Assembly: GCF_900007165.1 (NCBI RefSeq)
Contig: NZ_CYGY02000025.1
Coordinates: forward strand, 1-64,000
Origin: Paraburkholderia piptadeniae
Lineage (GTDB): Bacteria; Pseudomonadota; Gammaproteobacteria; Burkholderiales; Burkholderiaceae
DNA length: 64,000 nucleotides
Direction: 5' to 3'
A model generated the notes under the pieces. The model made no database searches, was not told the origin of the DNA, and saw only the letters and a program-made list of their open reading frames with translations. The position numbers and the translations under genes are program-made. This document shows, piece by piece, positions 61,659-64,000 of this stretch (positions are counted from its first letter, which is position 1; each line of letters opens with the position of its first letter).

Positions 61659-63070
61659 CAATACGCCACGGTGATGAGGCGCTCTTCCGTCATTTCGCGG
61701 ATCGCGTAGGACGGACCTTCGCGGCCGAACCCGCTGTCCTTCACGCCGCCGAACGGCATCGCGTCGATGCGCGCGCTGGACGCTTCGTTGATATGCACGC
61801 CGCCGAAGGCGAGCCGCTTCGCGGTCCGCAACGCGGTCTTCAGGTCCGATGTGAAGAGGCCCGCGGCGAGGCCGAAGTCGCTCGCGTTGGCGCCCGCCAC
61901 CGCTTCGTCGATCTCGTCGAACTCGACGACCGATACGACGGGCGCGAAGATCTCCTGGCACATCACCTTCATGTTCGCTCGCACGCCATGCAGCACTGTC
62001 GGTTCGAAGAGCGCGCCCTCGCAACGGCCACCGGTGAGCACGCGCGCGCCGCCGTCGACTGCTTCGCGCACCCACGACGCCGCGCGCTCTGCATGGTGCG
62101 TCGAAATCATCGGGCCGATGATCGTTTTGGGGTCCGCCGGATCGCCATAAGGCGTCGCTCTCACTGCTTCGACGAACTTTGGTATGAAGCGCTCCGCGAT
62201 GCTTCGCGCAACGAAAAGCCGCTGCACTGATGTGCACACCTGCCCTGCCTTGCGGAACCCGGCGTTGATGATCTTCGGAATGGCCAGGTCGAGATCGGCA
62301 TCGGCGCAGACGATCGTGCTCGCGATGCTGCCGAGCTCCAGTTGCATGCCGCGCAACCCGGCTGCCTGCTGTATCTCGCGCCCTACCTGCGTGCTACCCG
62401 TGAACGCGTAGAAGGCGATGCGCTGATCTGCGAGCAGTTGCCTGCCGATGGCGCTGCCCGGCCCGTGCACGAGCGCGAGCAGACGCGGGGGCAAGCCCGC
62501 ATCGATCAACGCCTTGCACAGCTCGACTGCCGATAGCGGCGTGACATTCGACGGCTTGATCACCACCGCGTTGCCTCCCGCGATGGCGGGCCCGACTTTA
62601 TGCGCGAGCGTGTTGAGCGGGGAATTGAACGGCGTGATCGCGCAGACGACGCCGCGAGGCACGCGAATCGTGAAGCCGAGCCGGTTCTTGACTCCCGCAG
62701 CCGCCTCCATGGGCACCAGTTCTCCCGCCAGATGCTTGCCCTCTTCGGCGGACAGTTCGAGCGTCTGCACGCACCGGCGCACTTCGTTGTCGCCGTCGGC
62801 ATGCGTGAAACCTGCCTCGTCGCGCATCAGTCCGATCAGCTTCCCGGACCGGCCCTCGATGATGCGCGCCGTTTCCATCAGGATGCGGTAACGCTCGTAA
62901 GGCGACAGCGTCGATGCCTCGAACCCGGCCAGTGCACCGTCGACTGCCTGCGTGACCTGTCTGGGCGAAGCAATCGCCATGGTGCCGTATTCGCGGCCAT
63001 GATATTTGTCGGTCAACGTCTGGGCCGATTCTCCATCGACCCACTCGCCGCCAATCAGCAGCTTTGACAT
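61658..63070 (-). CDS. NAD(P)-dependent aldehyde dehydrogenase
   Basis: The 470-residue enzyme has N149 (ITPFNSPLNTLAHK), E245 (MQLELGS), catalytic C279 (KAGQVCTSVQRL) and EIFAPVVSV near the C-terminus. These are the full set for acid-forming aldehyde dehydrogenases. It resembles the lactaldehyde / phosphonoacetaldehyde / sulfoacetaldehyde branch. It follows a TPP decarboxylase gene by 24 bases and would oxidise the aldehyde that enzyme makes from a 2-oxoacid. Confidence 0.85.
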   Translation of the reverse strand: MSKLLIGGEWVDGESAQTLTDKYHGREYGTMAIASPRQVTQAVDGALAGFEASTLSPYERYRILMETARIIEGRSGKLIGLMRDEAGFTHADGDNEVRRCVQTLELSAEEGKHLAGELVPMEAAAGVKNRLGFTIRVPRGVVCAITPFNSPLNTLAHKVGPAIAGGNAVVIKPSNVTPLSAVELCKALIDAGLPPRLLALVHGPGSAIGRQLLADQRIAFYAFTGSTQVGREIQQAAGLRGMQLELGSIASTIVCADADLDLAIPKIINAGFRKAGQVCTSVQRLFVARSIAERFIPKFVEAVRATPYGDPADPKTIIGPMISTHHAERAASWVREAVDGGARVLTGGRCEGALFEPTVLHGVRANMKVMCQEIFAPVVSVVEFDEIDEAVAGANASDFGLAAGLFTSDLKTALRTAKRLAFGGVHINEASSARIDAMPFGGVKDSGFGREGPSYAIREMTEERLITVAY

Positions 63071-63094
63071 AGGGTGTCCTCCGTAAATGTGCCG

Positions 63095-63700
63095 CTACGC
63101 AATGCCTTGCATGAAGCGCATGCGGATCTTCGCGGGATCGCGCTCCGTCGTACCGGCCGGCTTTGCGTCGTCGATGCGCGCGCCGATGAAGGCAGGACCG
63201 TTCGCTGCAAGCGCGTCCTCCACCAGCGCTTCGAAGTGCGCTTCGTCGGCGGCCCATGCGCTGCTTGCGATGCCTGCGCCGCGCGCCATCGCCACGAGAT
63301 CGACCGTTGCCGAAGTCAGCGTCTTTTGCGAACCGGTAATCTGATAGATACCGTTGTCCCAGACCACCATGAGCAGATTCCTCGGCGCACGCATCGCAAC
63401 CGTGCCCAATGCGCCAAGCTGCATCAGCATCGAACCGTCTCCTTCGAGCGCCACCACCTTGCGCTGCGGCTGCGCAGTCGCAACGCCGAGCGCGATCGGA
63501 ATCGCAAGTCCCATGCTGCCGAGCATGTAGAAGTTCTGCGGACGCTGGCCGCTTGCCCAAAGATCGAAATTGGTATTGCCGATGCCGCCTATCACAGCCT
63601 CGTCGTGCCTGAGCATCGCAACGAGCCGTCGCGTCAGATCGGAACGGTTCATCACCTTGGCGGCGCTGCGTTCCATTGCGTTGGATTCGGGTGAATTCAT
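63095..63700 (-). CDS. TPP-dependent decarboxylase, PP-domain (beta) subunit, sulfopyruvate decarboxylase ComE-like
   Basis: The 201-residue subunit carries the TPP pyrophosphate motif: ALEGDGSMLMQLGALGTVAMRAPRNLLMVVWDNG, then IYQITGSQ. The N-terminal GNTNFDLWASGQRPQNFYMLGSMGLAIPIALGVA is typical of sulfopyruvate/phosphonopyruvate decarboxylase beta chains. GGAG precedes ATG 63700, 14 bases after the alpha stop. Split-gene enzymes of this type decarboxylate 3-sulfo- or 3-phosphonopyruvate, but related chains act on other 2-oxoacids. Confidence 0.8.
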   Translation of the reverse strand: MNSPESNAMERSAAKVMNRSDLTRRLVAMLRHDEAVIGGIGNTNFDLWASGQRPQNFYMLGSMGLAIPIALGVATAQPQRKVVALEGDGSMLMQLGALGTVAMRAPRNLLMVVWDNGIYQITGSQKTLTSATVDLVAMARGAGIASSAWAADEAHFEALVEDALAANGPAFIGARIDDAKPAGTTERDPAKIRMRFMQGIA

Positions 63701-63714
63701 GGATTGCTCCGCCT

Positions 63715-64000
63715 TCAATGGGACGTGTTGCTCTTCTTGGTGAGCAGCGGGGAAAGAATGATGGCGGCAGGCTCCTGCGTCGTGAACGCCTGCTTGACCA
63801 TGCGGTCGGTCACGAACTCGACGTCGTCGAGCCGCTCGATCGCGAAGTGTTCGATGCCGAGCGAGGTCAACACGGGGCGCATCGTGCGGCAAACCACGGC
63901 CTGCCCGAGTTGGAAGTCGCCCAGCGTTCCACGCTCGGAAATCAGCATGACGAGCGGTAACTGATACGGACGCACCAGCGAAGCGAGCGCGTTCGGCAGT
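63715..64000 (-). CDS. TPP-dependent decarboxylase, Pyr-domain (alpha) subunit (partial)
   Basis: The frame runs off the right edge, so only about 95 C-terminal residues are visible: LPNALASLVRPYQLPLVMLISERGTLGDFQLGQAVV and on through VLTSLGIEHFAIERLDD, ending SPLLTKKSNTSH. This matches the second half of ComD-type sulfopyruvate decarboxylase alpha subunits (LPLLMLISERG..GE pattern). It is the partner of the chain at 63095. The N-terminus is outside the window. Confidence 0.75.
   Translation of the reverse strand, partial: LPNALASLVRPYQLPLVMLISERGTLGDFQLGQAVVCRTMRPVLTSLGIEHFAIERLDDVEFVTDRMVKQAFTTQEPAAIILSPLLTKKSNTSH

Noticed and set aside
1..64000. CRISPR arrays, tRNA or rRNA genes
   Set aside because: No regularly spaced repeats and no rRNA or tRNA-like sequence were noticed on reading; a dedicated RNA search was not possible.

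Overview
The window looks like a catabolic, accessory-rich stretch of a high-GC Burkholderiaceae chromosome or chromid (Paraburkholderia, Caballeronia or Cupriavidus type). The evidence is the density of IclR, LysR, MocR and MHS/MFS modules, two DUF4148 proteins (a family largely confined to Burkholderiales), a QseB-type regulator and a SigF/NrsF/bufferin locus. This is family-level inference; no rRNA, tRNA or other phylogenetic marker is present.

Region 1 (1-17.5 kb) is a series of small uptake-and-oxidation modules, each with its own regulator. After the tail of a CDS come an IclR regulator, the decayed end of a dmsC-like gene and a beta-hydroxyacid dehydrogenase. Next is a sauR/sauSTU locus for sulfoacetate (import, CoA ligation, reduction to sulfoacetaldehyde), with a palindrome in the divergent promoter. 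An MHS transporter plus GMC alcohol oxidase sits under a third IclR. An amino-acid permease, FAD amine oxidase, NTF2-like protein and MocR regulator follow.

Region 2 (18-24 kb) holds a small GNAT protein and a complete SigF-NrsF / bufferin (bufABCD) copper-response locus. A GTAACC-N16-CGAA promoter lies exactly between the divergent halves. An O-methyltransferase follows.

Region 3 (24.4-40 kb) begins with a tricarballylate locus (tcuR, tcuA, tcuB, tcuC). An IS110-family (IS1111-type) element follows, with 14-bp subterminal inverted repeats. Its flanks are a broken alpha/beta hydrolase on one side and, on the other, a histidine kinase cut after about 18 codons, which leaves an orphan response regulator. 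The rest is an accessory strip: DUF4148 proteins, an OxlT-like MFS, a frameshifted YncE-type propeller gene, DUF2252, a CidA/CidB-like pair and a CBS-BON protein.

Region 4 (39.7-54.8 kb) is one long minus-strand catabolic cluster. It has two complete Rieske oxygenase alpha/beta pairs, two unrelated extradiol dioxygenases (LigB class and VOC class), two alpha/beta hydrolases, a FAH-family enzyme, RidA and GntR. It also has an ABC importer with two paralogous binding proteins. No electron-transfer genes are present. A LysR gene is divergent from it.

Region 5 (56-64 kb) is a second minus-strand operon running off the right edge. It encodes a two-subunit TPP decarboxylase, an aldehyde dehydrogenase, HyuA/HyuB-type ATP-dependent amidohydrolase subunits, RidA and an exported alpha/beta hydrolase. 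Together regions 4 and 5 suggest breakdown of a nitrogen-containing aromatic or heterocyclic compound; the substrate cannot be read from the sequence.
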